Of a stretch of DNA of 64,000 nt, positions 48,430 through 59,700 are shown piece after piece. The number at the start of each line of letters is the position of its first letter. The first letter of the stretch is position 1. Where the stretch lies: assembly GCA_022790755.1 (NCBI GenBank), contig JAAVXR010000073.1, forward strand, positions 1 through 64,000. The letters run 5' to 3'. A program made the position numbers and the translations under genes. Below the pieces are notes generated by a model. That model had not been told where the DNA came from. It worked only from the letters and a program-made list of their open reading frames with translations, and made no database searches. The DNA comes from Hespellia sp. GTDB taxonomy: Bacteria; Bacillota; Clostridia; Lachnospirales; Lachnospiraceae.

Positions 48430-49542
48430 CTAGAACATTCTACGAATTGTGATGATATTTGTATATGTGGCACTTGAAATACCAATCCCATGTGCCTCAT
48501 CAATTGCATTCACAATGGTTCCATCTCCCATATACAGACCTACATGGCCATCATAACACATGATGTCACCCGGCATTGCATTCTCATAAGATACTTCATA
48601 GCCTGCACCTCGCATCTCTCCAGATGTTCTCGGAAGGTAGATTCCGAAATTCTGGTATACCGACTGTACAAAACCAGAACAATCTGCCCCGTCTGTCAGA
48701 CTCGTACCTCCCCATACATATGGATTCCCAATAAACTGACATGCAAAATCTATAATTGCCTGTCCACTCTCCACTTGCTCTACAGATACCTGAGCCTGTG
48801 CCGCCGCTTCCTGTATCGCTGCCTCCCGCGCCTGCGCTTCTGCTTCCTCAGCCTGCCTCTGCGCCTCTTCTGCAGCCAGTCTTGCTTCCTCTTCTTCTCT
48901 TGACTCAGCATATGTGAAGTCTGATTGGACTGTTATATACTTTCCAGAAACCCAGCCGGCAATGTCTCCAACTTGCACCGGATACCATCCATCTACGGGG
49001 TCCCCTGTAATCTCATACTGTTCATCCATCTCAATCTGAGTCAGAATATCTGCGTCTGTATTCTGCCCATTTCTCACATTTAAAACATACGCCGTCACTG
49101 TCGCTGTTTTCTTACTTGCCTGATATGCATATTCTTTTGCTGCACCTCCGGTGTACAACAAGTCTGTTAATACATACCCTGTCACATTTCCCGATTGAAT
49201 TTTGGTCCAGATACCTTCTGTTCCTATTACGGTAGCTGCCCCATCCTTATATAATTTTCCTACCCAATCGCTGAATTCGTTTGCCTCCGCGTGAACATAT
49301 AAATATTCGGATACATTTGCAAACGCTATATTTGAATACTCCTCCTTCTCTGTTGGTACTAAATACAATTCTATGGAATGTTCTCTGCCGGATAGATAAC
49401 ATTCACTCAGCACTGACTCGATTCCCGCAACTGGTAATATCCCTGTATCCTGGGCATTTACTACTAGCGCTCTCCCCGGAACCATGATCGCACTTGCTAA
49501 CGCAGAAACAATAATTTTCTTTCTAATACATTCTGATTTCAT
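48430..49542 (-). CDS. NlpC/P60 (C40) peptidase with SH3 domains
   Basis: FIGNPYVWGGTSLTDGADCSGFVQSVYQNFGIYLPRTSGEM, PGDIMCYDGHVGLYMGDG. Confidence 0.92.
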   Translation of the reverse strand: MKSECIRKKIIVSALASAIMVPGRALVVNAQDTGILPVAGIESVLSECYLSGREHSIELYLVPTEKEEYSNIAFANVSEYLYVHAEANEFSDWVGKLYKDGAATVIGTEGIWTKIQSGNVTGYVLTDLLYTGGAAKEYAYQASKKTATVTAYVLNVRNGQNTDADILTQIEMDEQYEITGDPVDGWYPVQVGDIAGWVSGKYITVQSDFTYAESREEEEARLAAEEAQRQAEEAEAQAREAAIQEAAAQAQVSVEQVESGQAIIDFACQFIGNPYVWGGTSLTDGADCSGFVQSVYQNFGIYLPRTSGEMRGAGYEVSYENAMPGDIMCYDGHVGLYMGDGTIVNAIDEAHGIGISSATYTNIITIRRMF

Positions 49543-49958
49543 CTTAAAACCTCCTTACTGTTTTTTTATCTTTTGTAGGAAGTTTTAAATTGTTACGTAA
49601 TTGTTAATTTTGTTACGGTGTCATTATAGCAATGTCACATTCCATTGTCAACCCTAATATGCTCTATTTTGTATGACAATATACGACTTTATATTACTTT
49701 TACAATTCGTTCATATAAGCTTTACGCATTTTATTTTGTTAACATTTATATTATATTTTGTAACATTTTATAGAAGAAACTCATTATCAAAATGCATTCA
49801 TTTTTTAAAATATGGAACACATATGCTACTGGAAAACTCTTACAGTTGAGGGAGGAATAACAAAAAAAATATTAATTATCGTATTGACAAAACACAGAAC
49901 TTCTATTATTCTAATTATAGTAATTATTATTGTTATTGATTTAAAAAGGAGGATTCCA

Positions 49959-50354
49959 TTGCCAACTATAAAATACAGCCGACAACGCGAATCCATCAAA
50001 AATTATTTGACAACCACCAAAACTCATCCAACTGCGGATAGTGTTTACCTTCATACCAAAGAAGTGTTTCCAAATATCAGTCTGGGAACTGTATATCGTA
50101 ATTTGAATCTTTTGGCTGATATGGGGGAAATCACAAAGATCGCAACACCGGATGGCGGAGATCGTTTTGACGGCCGTACAGAACCACACAATCATTTTTT
50201 CTGTACTTCCTGTAAACGTATCCTGGATTTGGATATGGATATGCGTCATATGGATCAGCTTAACCAACTTGCACAACAGAATTTTAATGGTGCTATTCAC
50301 TACAGCACCACTCTATTTTATGGGACTTGCAGTAAATGCAAGGAAAACTCTTAA
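49959..50354 (+). CDS. Fur family regulator (PerR-like)
   Basis: TTG start with AAGGAGG; SLGTVYRNLNLLADMGEI, PHNHFFCTSC...GTCSKC. Confidence 0.88.
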   Translation: MPTIKYSRQRESIKNYLTTTKTHPTADSVYLHTKEVFPNISLGTVYRNLNLLADMGEITKIATPDGGDRFDGRTEPHNHFFCTSCKRILDLDMDMRHMDQLNQLAQQNFNGAIHYSTTLFYGTCSKCKENS

Positions 50355-50441
50355 TAAGAATTTAATGCATATATATGCATTAAAATAAATTGCCAATTAT
50401 GGCACACAATCAATCAATTTTCAGAAAAGGAGAACAAAATT

Positions 50442-50984
50442 ATGAAAAAATTCGTATGTACCGTATGTGGTTATGTTCATGAAGGAGATGCAGCGCCGGC
50501 AGAATGTCCAATTTGTAAGGCATCCGCAGACAAGTTTAAAGAGCAGACTGGTGGCAGAGAGTGGGCTGCTGAACACGTTGTGGGCGTAGCAAAGGGCGTT
50601 AGCGAAGATATCGTTGCAGACCTGAGAGCTAATTTCGAAGGCGAGTGTTCCGAAGTTGGTATGTATCTTGCAATGGCAAGAGTTGCTCATAGAGAAGGAT
50701 ATCCTGAAATCGGTCTTTACTGGGAAAAAGCTGCTTTTGAAGAAGCAGAACATGCTGCTAAATTTGCAGAATTGTTAGGTGAAGTTGTAACAGACAGCAC
50801 CAAGAAGAATCTTGAGATGAGAGTTGACGCTGAAAACGGCGCTACTGCTGGTAAATTTGATCTTGCAAAACGTGCAAAAGCTGCAAACTTGGATGCAATC
50901 CACGATACCGTTCATGAGATGGCTCGTGATGAGGCAAGACACGGAAAAGCATTCGAGGGACTTCTGAAAAGATATTTCGGCTAA
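50442..50984 (+). CDS. reverse rubrerythrin
   Basis: N-terminal rubredoxin [22 protein letters not shown] followed by diiron ferritin-like domain. Confidence 0.93.
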   Translation: MKKFVCTVCGYVHEGDAAPAECPICKASADKFKEQTGGREWAAEHVVGVAKGVSEDIVADLRANFEGECSEVGMYLAMARVAHREGYPEIGLYWEKAAFEEAEHAAKFAELLGEVVTDSTKKNLEMRVDAENGATAGKFDLAKRAKAANLDAIHDTVHEMARDEARHGKAFEGLLKRYFG

Positions 50985-51014
50985 AAAGAAGACAAATTCT
51001 TTCTTGTATTCAGA

Positions 51015-51052
51015 CCTGAAGGGAGACAAGCCCTTCAGGTCTGATTCTTTTA
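51015..51052 (+). terminator. Rho-independent terminator after rubrerythrin
   Basis: agacctgaagggagacaagcccttcaggtctgattctttt. Confidence 0.85.
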
Positions 51053-51295
51053 CTCTTGTTTTGAAATCAACGCCAGTTTTTGCTCTCTACTCAGGTGCTT
51101 AAGCGCATATTCCCTCTTCATTGCCTCTTCCTTTGTAGAAAAGCTTTCGTAATATACTAATTTTACTGGCCTTCGGTGTTTTGTATACTTCGCACCTTTT
51201 CCATCGTTGTGCGCCTTCACTCGTCTTTCCAGATCATTGGTCCAACCTGTATATAATGTACCATCACAACATTTTAAAATATATGTATAATTCAT
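51050..51295 (-). CDS. GIY-YIG nuclease superfamily protein (UPF0213-like)
   Basis: MNYTYILKCCDGTLYTGWTNDLERRVKAHNDGKGAKYTKHRRPVKLVYYE. Confidence 0.92.
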   Translation of the reverse strand: MNYTYILKCCDGTLYTGWTNDLERRVKAHNDGKGAKYTKHRRPVKLVYYESFSTKEEAMKREYALKHLSREQKLALISKQE

Positions 51296-51462
51296 CTTTC
51301 TCCTCTTGCCGGAAAGAAATTCCAGACGACTCGTTTCCCAGACTCTATTCTCTGCATATTGTATCATTATTTTATCCACACTGCAAAATAAACCTGCATA
51401 CGTCCACAAAGGATAAAACACCATGCATAAAAGTTGTGCGGGCGCAATTTGTGAAGCCAATA

Positions 51463-51543
51463 TGAGGGACTGGCCCTCAAAATTTTAGGCCATAAAAAGG
51501 GACTGTCCCTCGCATTGTCACGCAAATAAGAGGGACTGCCCCA
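51463..51543. repeat. three small REP-like palindromes
   Basis: TGAGGGACTGGCCCTCA, AGGGACTGTCCCT, AGGGACTGCCCC. Confidence 0.55.
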
Positions 51544-51547
51544 GGAT

Positions 51548-52309
51548 TTACTCCATATAATCCATCGGGTTTACCGATTCTCCATCTTTACGAACTTCAA
51601 AATAAAGATTTGTTCCTTCCAAGCTGTAATATTTTGTTGGTTGGCTGAGATATCCGATCAGATCGCCTTTTGCCAGATACTGGCCTTCTGAGATCGGAAG
51701 TTCTTGTAATTGACCATAAGTTGCTTCATAACCATTTCCCATATCGAGAGTTACTGTGATTCCCGTCTGAGCTAACTGGTCTATGCTTTTTACCGTACCT
51801 GCAGCCGCTGCATAAATCGGCTCGGCCTCCTCACCCGAAATAATCAAAGCAGGATTATACCGATATTGATCCAGCGTCGTAAAATACGTTGTCTGATCCA
51901 TACTATAATTAATCAGAATATTGCCGCTGGCTGGCCAATCCAAAAGGCTGTCCTCTGTAAAAGCAGCCGAGGATGCCGAATTACCGGAAGTACTAACATT
52001 CTCATTCGTTGTTTCTGCAGGAGTTGATGTATCATCTGCACTGTCTTCCTCCTCCACTTCTGGCTCAGGTTCTTCTTTTTCAATTTCAGGCAGCACGATA
52101 TCTTCTGTATTTGCCTGCTCACTTTCTTCATTCAGGGCACGTTCCATCTCTTCGGATTTTGCAAGCTGCTCTTCCAGATTTTTCTGGTAATTTTTAAATG
52201 TATATACTCCCATGATTGCAATCACGGCCGCAACGCAGATTACAGCTCCAACTGTAGCACCCTTTCCTTTCATTTGAAATGGACTTTCCTTTTTATTCAT
52301 ATTCATCAC
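51548..52309 (-). CDS. M23 family metallopeptidase-like protein (SpoIIQ-like)
   Basis: N-terminal TM, PIYAAAAGTVKSI, YGQLQELPISEGQYLAKGDLIGYL; beside SpoIID. Confidence 0.8.
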   Translation of the reverse strand: MMNMNKKESPFQMKGKGATVGAVICVAAVIAIMGVYTFKNYQKNLEEQLAKSEEMERALNEESEQANTEDIVLPEIEKEEPEPEVEEEDSADDTSTPAETTNENVSTSGNSASSAAFTEDSLLDWPASGNILINYSMDQTTYFTTLDQYRYNPALIISGEEAEPIYAAAAGTVKSIDQLAQTGITVTLDMGNGYEATYGQLQELPISEGQYLAKGDLIGYLSQPTKYYSLEGTNLYFEVRKDGESVNPMDYME

Positions 52310-52342
52310 CTCTGGTCATATTTTTACCAGAAAGTAATGGTG

Positions 52343-53317
52343 TTATTCTAGTTTTGTAAATATTTCTCCGGCATCTTCGAGGATTGTTCCTTCAAAAAAA
52401 TATGCAAGGATATCGCTGTAATGATTTCCTTTTTCTGCCATTTTATTAGCGGACCACTGGCTCATTCCAAGACCATGTCCATTGCCAGTCGCGGTCAATA
52501 CCAGCTCATCGTCCTCCCCATCTTTGATCGAAAATGCACTGGAAGCCAGCGCCAGTGACTGTCGGAATTGCTCTCCACTGAGTATGGTATTACGTATCCG
52601 CAATTTTGTCACATACCCTGCGGAATCCACTTCTTTAATCTCGAAATCTGCAAAGGTAAGTGGCCTCTTTGCTGTCTCTTCCTCGACTGCCACAAAGTCT
52701 GCCTGACATTTTTCCTGAATTTCTTGATACGGCAAGCGATATATATGCAACTCCTCTTCCGCTTCTTTGTCCTCCGGACATTCCTTCATGGTCAAATATG
52801 GATATTCCTGTGTTCCCCATACCTCAGACGCATTTCTTGTGGTTCCATTACTCGACTGATGAAATGGCACCATCGCATAGCTACCGTTAAACATCAGCAC
52901 TTCCCCCGCCGTATCCCGAATCGCCTTCTGAAATTTATCATAGTATTCTGCATAATTGATTCCCCATTTTTTTTCCAGCTCTTCCTTGCTCCAGTATTCC
53001 ATGCTCACTTCATTTCCCTTTGTCTGTTCCAACTCCTGGTACAACGATGTTCGCAAAATGACAGCTTGAGCTTTTAATGCTTCCAATTCTATATCCGCCG
53101 CAATCTCCTTTGCCAACACCCCCACAAAATATTCTTCCCACAATACCTGCTGTTGACGCTCCCCATTATTAAAATAAATATATGCCGCTTTTACGTTTCC
53201 GGCCGATGTTATTTTTGAGCCATTCATAAAAACAGTCACTACATAAGGAAGTAACACCAAAATACACAAAAAAGACAGTAAGGATTTCACCTTCTGTCTG
53301 AAAATATATTTTTCCAT
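52343..53317 (-). CDS. spoIID: stage II sporulation protein D
   Basis: EEYFVGVLAKEIAADIELEALKAQAVILRTSL, GHGLGMSQWSANKMAEKG. Confidence 0.9.
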   Translation of the reverse strand: MEKYIFRQKVKSLLSFLCILVLLPYVVTVFMNGSKITSAGNVKAAYIYFNNGERQQQVLWEEYFVGVLAKEIAADIELEALKAQAVILRTSLYQELEQTKGNEVSMEYWSKEELEKKWGINYAEYYDKFQKAIRDTAGEVLMFNGSYAMVPFHQSSNGTTRNASEVWGTQEYPYLTMKECPEDKEAEEELHIYRLPYQEIQEKCQADFVAVEEETAKRPLTFADFEIKEVDSAGYVTKLRIRNTILSGEQFRQSLALASSAFSIKDGEDDELVLTATGNGHGLGMSQWSANKMAEKGNHYSDILAYFFEGTILEDAGEIFTKLE

Positions 53318-53364
53318 AAAAAGAATAACCCTCCATATTGCAGTATATGAAGGGTTATTCTTTC

Positions 53365-54222
53365 CTATTCGGGTTTGTTATCTGTAGACGAGGTATCGTA
53401 TCCTTCCTCACCTGTGAAATCCTGGTATACATATGGAATGTTTTCCGTCTGCGCTTCCTGCTCATTTACATGATCCACTTTTTGATCGGATGTATTCTCT
53501 GGCTCATCATGTCTCACAAAGTTATTTTCATCATGATCTAACGGAAGAATAGGCGGTATGATTTCCGGTGTTTTTGGCAGATCCGGCTCCATTCCTGCAT
53601 TATAACTCTTATTGCGATACACCAACAGGCAAATCGCTTCGTACAACGGAACGGTGACACTGAGAATCGAATGCACGATCGCTGTCGTTTCCGTCGTAAA
53701 TTTGTGGAAAATCTGATAGTCCACCAATACACATAGCACTTTATAAACTGCTGTATATGCCAACGCCAGCAAACAGAATACTACAATGAGAAAGATCAGC
53801 ATAACAAGCGCAAAACCGTACCCTCCTCCGGCCGTTCCGATGGCAATCACTGTACCCATTCCAATCCCCCAGAGGACAGCGCCGAGTACACCAAATACAA
53901 GATTCTTCATAATCGGCAATACAATCATCCAGATTCCCGGACTGCGAACAGTACGTTTTTGAAACTTAATATCCCCGGATAATTCCCCTTGCAGGTAATA
54001 TCTTGCAAAAGGAATAAACGCCAGCCATGGATATTCCATGCCTTCTCTCTGCGCCATGCGATGCATCGCAAACGCTTTGAGCAGATAATTTACCAGCTTT
54101 ACCACAAGTACGATCAAAATCGCTGCCAGATATATGAGAAAAATTGTCATTATTATGCTTTCCTCCGATGGTCCGACATACTCATACGCATACTCTCGAA
54201 AATAATCTTCATTATATCCCAT
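53365..54222 (-). CDS. multi-pass membrane protein of unknown function
   Basis: 285 aa, several hydrophobic segments. Confidence 0.6.
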   Translation of the reverse strand: MGYNEDYFREYAYEYVGPSEESIIMTIFLIYLAAILIVLVVKLVNYLLKAFAMHRMAQREGMEYPWLAFIPFARYYLQGELSGDIKFQKRTVRSPGIWMIVLPIMKNLVFGVLGAVLWGIGMGTVIAIGTAGGGYGFALVMLIFLIVVFCLLALAYTAVYKVLCVLVDYQIFHKFTTETTAIVHSILSVTVPLYEAICLLVYRNKSYNAGMEPDLPKTPEIIPPILPLDHDENNFVRHDEPENTSDQKVDHVNEQEAQTENIPYVYQDFTGEEGYDTSSTDNKPE

Positions 54223-54264
54223 ATCGTTCTCCTTTGCTATTCTGTAAGCAACACTCCGTATCCA

Positions 54265-56730
54265 TTAGTCTTCTGGCGATATTGTAATTTTTTCAAGATG
54301 CCAGATATCTCTGACATACTCTTCTATTGTCCGGTCTGACGTAAATTTCCCACTGCTCGCGGTATTCAAAAGTGCCATTCTTGCCCATCTTTTACGGTCA
54401 CGGTATGTCTCCTCAACCTTTTTCTGCGCCTCCGCATAGGCTCGGAAATCTTTCAATATAAAATACATGTCCGCGCGTGGTGTCACATGCCGGTTCAGGA
54501 GAGAATTATACAAATTTTTGTACATGCCGCGATCTCCGTTTGCATAGGTTCCGTCGATCAGTTGATCAACAACCCGTTTCAGCTCCCAATCATTGATATA
54601 AATGTCCGTCGGATTGTAACCACCATTATTCTCATAGTTGATGACTTCTTCAGAACTCATACCAAAAATAAATGCATTCTCAATTCCCACTTCTTCCACA
54701 ATCTCTACGTTTGCGCCATCCATGGTTCCAAGAGTTGGTGCTCCATTCAACATAAATTTCATGTTGCTGGTTCCGGAAGCTTCCTTGGACGCCGTAGAAA
54801 TCTGTTCGCTGACATCTGCTGCCGCAAAAATCAGCTCAGCATTGGATACACGATAATCCTCTATAAATACGACCTTCAGCTTTCCATTGATGCTGCGGTC
54901 ATTGTTCACCACATCCGCCACAGAATTGATCAGTTTGATGGTCTCTTTCGCCCGCAGATAACCAGCTGCTGCTTTTGCACCAAAAATAAACGTTCTCGGA
55001 TAAAACGCCATTTCCGGATGTTCTTTGATCTGATTGTACAGATACATAACATGAAGTATATTCAAGAATTGCCGTTTATACTCATGCAAGCGTTTTACCT
55101 GTACGTCAAAAATGGATCTCGGATCTACTTCAATTCCATTGTGTTCCAGAATATATTTTGCAAGCCGCTCTTTATTTTTATACTTGATCTCCATAAATTC
55201 TTCACACGCAGTTTCATCGTCTACAAACGGCTTCAAACGGCTGATCTGAGATAAATCTGTAATCCAACCGTCTCCAATCTTAGCACTCACCCAATCAGCC
55301 AGACGAGGATTCCCGTGAAGCAAGAAACGGCGCTGTGTAATTCCGTTCGTTTTGTTATTAAATTTCTCAGGCATCATCTGATAGAAATCTTTCAATTCCT
55401 GATTCTTTAAAATATTTGTGTGCAGCCTTGCTACACCATTCACAGAAAATCCAGCTACAATCGCCAAATGTGCCATTTTTACCTGTCCATCCATCAAAAT
55501 AGCCATTTTACGGACTTTGTTCTCGTCTCCTGGATACAATCTCCGAATCTCTGCAATAAAACGACGATCAATTTCCTGGACAATCTGATAAATACGAGGC
55601 AGAAGACGGGAAAACAGATCAATCGGCCATTTTTCCAGCGCTTCCGACATAATCGTATGATTCGTGTATGCACACGTTTTTGTTGTGACGTCCCACGCAT
55701 CTTCCCAACTCAGTCCTTCTTCGTCGATCAAAAGACGCATCAGTTCCGCAACTGCAACGGTAGGATGTGTATCATTCATTTGGATGACTACTTTTTCATA
55801 AAGCTTACGCAGGTCGCCATCCGTCTCTCTTTTATATTTTGCAATCAATGTCTGAACACTGGCTGAAATAAAGAAATATTGCTGTTTCAGACGAAGCTCT
55901 TTTCCAGCGTAATGATTATCATTTGGATACAAGACTTCTACAATATTTTTCGCCAGATTTTCTTGTTCTACAGCTTTGTGATAATCTCCCCTGTCAAAAG
56001 AATCCAGTTTAAAGTCAACAATCGCTTTTGCATCCCAGATACGCAGCGTATTTACCATATGATTGCCGTATCCGATGATTGGCATATCATATGGAATAGC
56101 CAGAACGGATTCATAATTTTCCTGGATAAAGTTCTCTTTTCCAGTCTCCGGATCTCTCTCGAAGCGAATATTTCCGCCAAAACGAACTTCTTTCGTGTAT
56201 TCTTCCCGGCGAATTTCAAAGGGATTTCCATCTTTCAGCCAGTCATCCGGTGTTTCAACCTGATAGCCATTTTCGATCTTTTGTTTGAACATCCCATATT
56301 TATACCGTATCCCACATCCATAAGCCGGATATCCTAACGTCGTCAATGAATCCAAAAAGCAGGATGCCAGTCGTCCAAGACCACCGTTACCGAGCGCTGG
56401 ATCTGGCTCTTCATCTTCCACGACATTCATGTCGATTCCCAGCTCTTCCAGAGCCTCTTTTACCGCTTTATATGCAGTCAAATTGATCAGATTATTGCCT
56501 AGAGCACGCCCCATCAAAAATTCCATGGACATATAGTAAACGGTTTTCACGCCACTTTTAAATTCCTTCTGTGTTGCAACCCAATCATCCATGATCGCAT
56601 CTTTCACAGCATATGATACCGCCTGAAAGATCTGCTGTGTTGTCGCCTCATCCAGATTCTTTCGAAACAGTCTTCTCACATTATCTTGTACTTCTTGTTT
56701 AAATGTTTCCTTTTCAAATATCTTGTTCAC
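54265..56730 (-). CDS. glgP: glycogen/starch/alpha-glucan phosphorylase
   Basis: 821 aa; EDEEPDPALGNGGLGRLASCFLDSLTTLGYPAYGCGIRY, KEASGTSNMKFMLNGAPTLGTMDGANVEI. Confidence 0.96.
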   Translation of the reverse strand: MNKIFEKETFKQEVQDNVRRLFRKNLDEATTQQIFQAVSYAVKDAIMDDWVATQKEFKSGVKTVYYMSMEFLMGRALGNNLINLTAYKAVKEALEELGIDMNVVEDEEPDPALGNGGLGRLASCFLDSLTTLGYPAYGCGIRYKYGMFKQKIENGYQVETPDDWLKDGNPFEIRREEYTKEVRFGGNIRFERDPETGKENFIQENYESVLAIPYDMPIIGYGNHMVNTLRIWDAKAIVDFKLDSFDRGDYHKAVEQENLAKNIVEVLYPNDNHYAGKELRLKQQYFFISASVQTLIAKYKRETDGDLRKLYEKVVIQMNDTHPTVAVAELMRLLIDEEGLSWEDAWDVTTKTCAYTNHTIMSEALEKWPIDLFSRLLPRIYQIVQEIDRRFIAEIRRLYPGDENKVRKMAILMDGQVKMAHLAIVAGFSVNGVARLHTNILKNQELKDFYQMMPEKFNNKTNGITQRRFLLHGNPRLADWVSAKIGDGWITDLSQISRLKPFVDDETACEEFMEIKYKNKERLAKYILEHNGIEVDPRSIFDVQVKRLHEYKRQFLNILHVMYLYNQIKEHPEMAFYPRTFIFGAKAAAGYLRAKETIKLINSVADVVNNDRSINGKLKVVFIEDYRVSNAELIFAAADVSEQISTASKEASGTSNMKFMLNGAPTLGTMDGANVEIVEEVGIENAFIFGMSSEEVINYENNGGYNPTDIYINDWELKRVVDQLIDGTYANGDRGMYKNLYNSLLNRHVTPRADMYFILKDFRAYAEAQKKVEETYRDRKRWARMALLNTASSGKFTSDRTIEEYVRDIWHLEKITISPED

Positions 56731-59700
56731 TATTTCACCTCTCTCGCTACACCCATTGTAACCTTTTCACCATTAATATTCCATTCTTTTACGTATCCTT
56801 CTGGAGTAACCTTTTGCAGGCGATTAGCAAGCACCTCACTTCCGATCAGGCTTTGCTGCTTTTCAAAAATATTTTCTGCTTTCTGACTTCCCTGATAGGT
56901 AACGCAGATTTTATCGGTCACTTCAAATCCAGCCTCTTTTCTCATCGTCTGAATCTTACTGATCAATTCTCTGACAAATCCTTCTTCCAGCAATTCTTCC
57001 GTCAGATTGGTATCTAAAACTAGCGTAATTCCATTATCATCTTCTGAAACATACCCTTCCATTTGAGCAGTATCAATCAAAAGGTCTTCTTTAAACAATG
57101 TGATTTCCTGGCCATTTACATCCAGTTTCAGCGCTCCAGTCTCGTTCACTTCATCCATTGCCGCATTGCCATCCACAGCATTCAATGCCGCCTTAATACC
57201 GCCCAAAAGCTTCCCATACTTTGGTCCCACCGTCTTCAGTTGCGGTTTAAACGTATAGGATGTGAAATCACGGACATCTTCTGTAAACGTTACCTTCTTT
57301 ACGTTTAACTCTTCCAATACAATCTGTTGATAAAAATCTGGCAGTGAAAACGCTGCTTTTATAAACATCTGGCCAATTGGCTGACGATTTTTAATATTTG
57401 CCGTATTTCTGCATGCACGACCCATAACAACCAATTTCAATACGTTTTCCATGTTAGCTTCCAGCTCTTTGTCAATATAGCTTTCCTCAACCTCAGGATA
57501 TTTACACAGATGAATGCTTTCCGGTGCAGACGCATCCAGCCCTCTTACCAGATTCTGGTAAATCTGCTCCGTCATGAATGGAATCATCGGAGCCGCCAAC
57601 TTGGAAACCGTTACAAGAGCCGTGTACAACGTCATATATGCGTTGATCTTGTCCTGCTCCATCCCTTTGGCCCAAAAGCGCTCTCGGCTTCTTCTAACAT
57701 ACCAGTTACTCATATCATCCACAAAGTCCTGCAATGCTCTGGCAGTTTCTGGGATTTTGTAATCATTCAAAGACTCATCCACCGTCTTTACCAATGTATT
57801 CAGTTTGGACAGCAACCATTTATCCATGACGGATAATTTCTCATATTCCAGCGTATATTTCGTCGCATCAAATGCATCAATGTTTGCATAAAGCACAAAA
57901 AACGCATACGTATTCCAAAGTGTGCCCATAAATTTGCGTTGTCCTTCCACCACCGCTTTTCCATGGAAACGGTTAGGCAGCCACGGTGCGGAATTGCTGT
58001 AGAAATACCAACGGATTGCATCTGCACCATACTTCTCCAGCGCATCAAACGGATCGACTGCATTTCCTTTGGATTTGCTCATCTTCTGTCCATTTTCATC
58101 CTGCACATGCCCCAATACAATGACATTCTTATAAGGAGACTTATTAAAAATCAAGGTAGATATTGCAAGCAGCGAATAGAACCAACCACGCGTCTGATCC
58201 ACGGCTTCCGAAATAAAATCTGCCGGAAACTGCTGCTCAAATAGAGCCTGATTTTCAAACGGATAATGATGCTGTGCAAAAGGCATCGAACCAGAATCAA
58301 ACCAACAGTCAATCACTTCCGGAACCCGATGCATTTCTTTCCCACATTTCGGACAATGAATGGTCACGTCGTCGATATAGGGACGATGCAGCTCGATATC
58401 TTCCGGACAATTATCAGACATAGACTTTAATTCTTCAATGCTTCCGATGGAATGCTGATGTCCGCATTCACATTCCCAGATGTTTAGAGGCGTTCCCCAA
58501 TATCTGTTACGGCTAATTCCCCAATCCTGTACATTTTCAAGCCAGTCCCCAAACCGACCTTTTCCGATATTTTCCGGAATCCAGTGAATCGTGTTATTAT
58601 TCGCAATCAGATCATCCTTCACTTCCGTCATTTTAACGAACCAGGATTCCCGTGCATAATAGATCAGCGGGGTATCACATCTCCAACAATGTGGATAACT
58701 ATGCTCAAATTTGGGAGCGTCAAACAGCATTTCTCTGGCTTCCAGATCTTTGAGTACTTCCGGGTCTGCTTTCTTGACGAATAATCCTGCAAATGGTGTG
58801 GACTGCGCCATATTCCCTTTGTCATCTACAAGCTGAACAAACGGCATGTCGTATTTCCGGCAGACATTCGCATCATCCTCACCAAACGCCGGCGCAATAT
58901 GCACCACTCCAGTACCGTCTGTCAAGGTGACATAGTTGTCGCAGGTGATATAAAATGCTTTTTTATTCTGTCCCTTGATACCGTCCGCCGCACACTGATA
59001 CAACGGCTCATATTCTTTGTACTCTAAGTCTTTTCCAACATACGTTTCCAAGACCTCATAAGCAGCATTTCCATCCGTCGCCAAAGGCCCTAGAACCGTA
59101 TCCAGAAGCGCCTCAGCCATATAATAGGTATATCCGTCTATACATTTTACTTTCGCATAAGTTTCCTTTGGATTGACACAAAGACCTAAGTTGGACGGCA
59201 GCGTCCATGGAGTCGTGGTCCACGCCAGAATATACGCGTCCTCCCCTTTTGCTTTGAATCTTACAATCGCGGAACGTTCTTTGATATCCTTATACCCCTG
59301 TGCAACCTCCTGCGCAGAAAGTGGTGTTCCACATCTTGGGCAATATGGTACAATCTTAAATCCTTTATACAGCAGGTCCTTTTCCCAGATTTGCTTCAGC
59401 GCCCACCATTCCGACTCGATAAAGTCGTTGTCATAAGTGACATAAGGATGGTCCATATCCGCCCAGAATCCAACGGTGCCAGAAAAGTCTTCCCACATTC
59501 CCTTATATTTCCAGACACTCTCCTTACACTTATCAATAAAGGGCTCCAGACCATATTCCTCAATCTGTTCCTTCCCATCCAAACCAAGTGCTCTCTCCAC
59601 TTCCAGCTCAACTGGAAGACCATGCGTATCCCAACCCGCTTTGCGCGGAACCCGATATCCCTTCATCGTGCGATATCGCGGAATCATATCTTTGATGACA

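Noticed and set aside
54487-55866. Long plus-strand ORFs opposite glgP
   Set aside because: Antisense shadow ORFs, rich in His/Ile/Phe with no domain signature.
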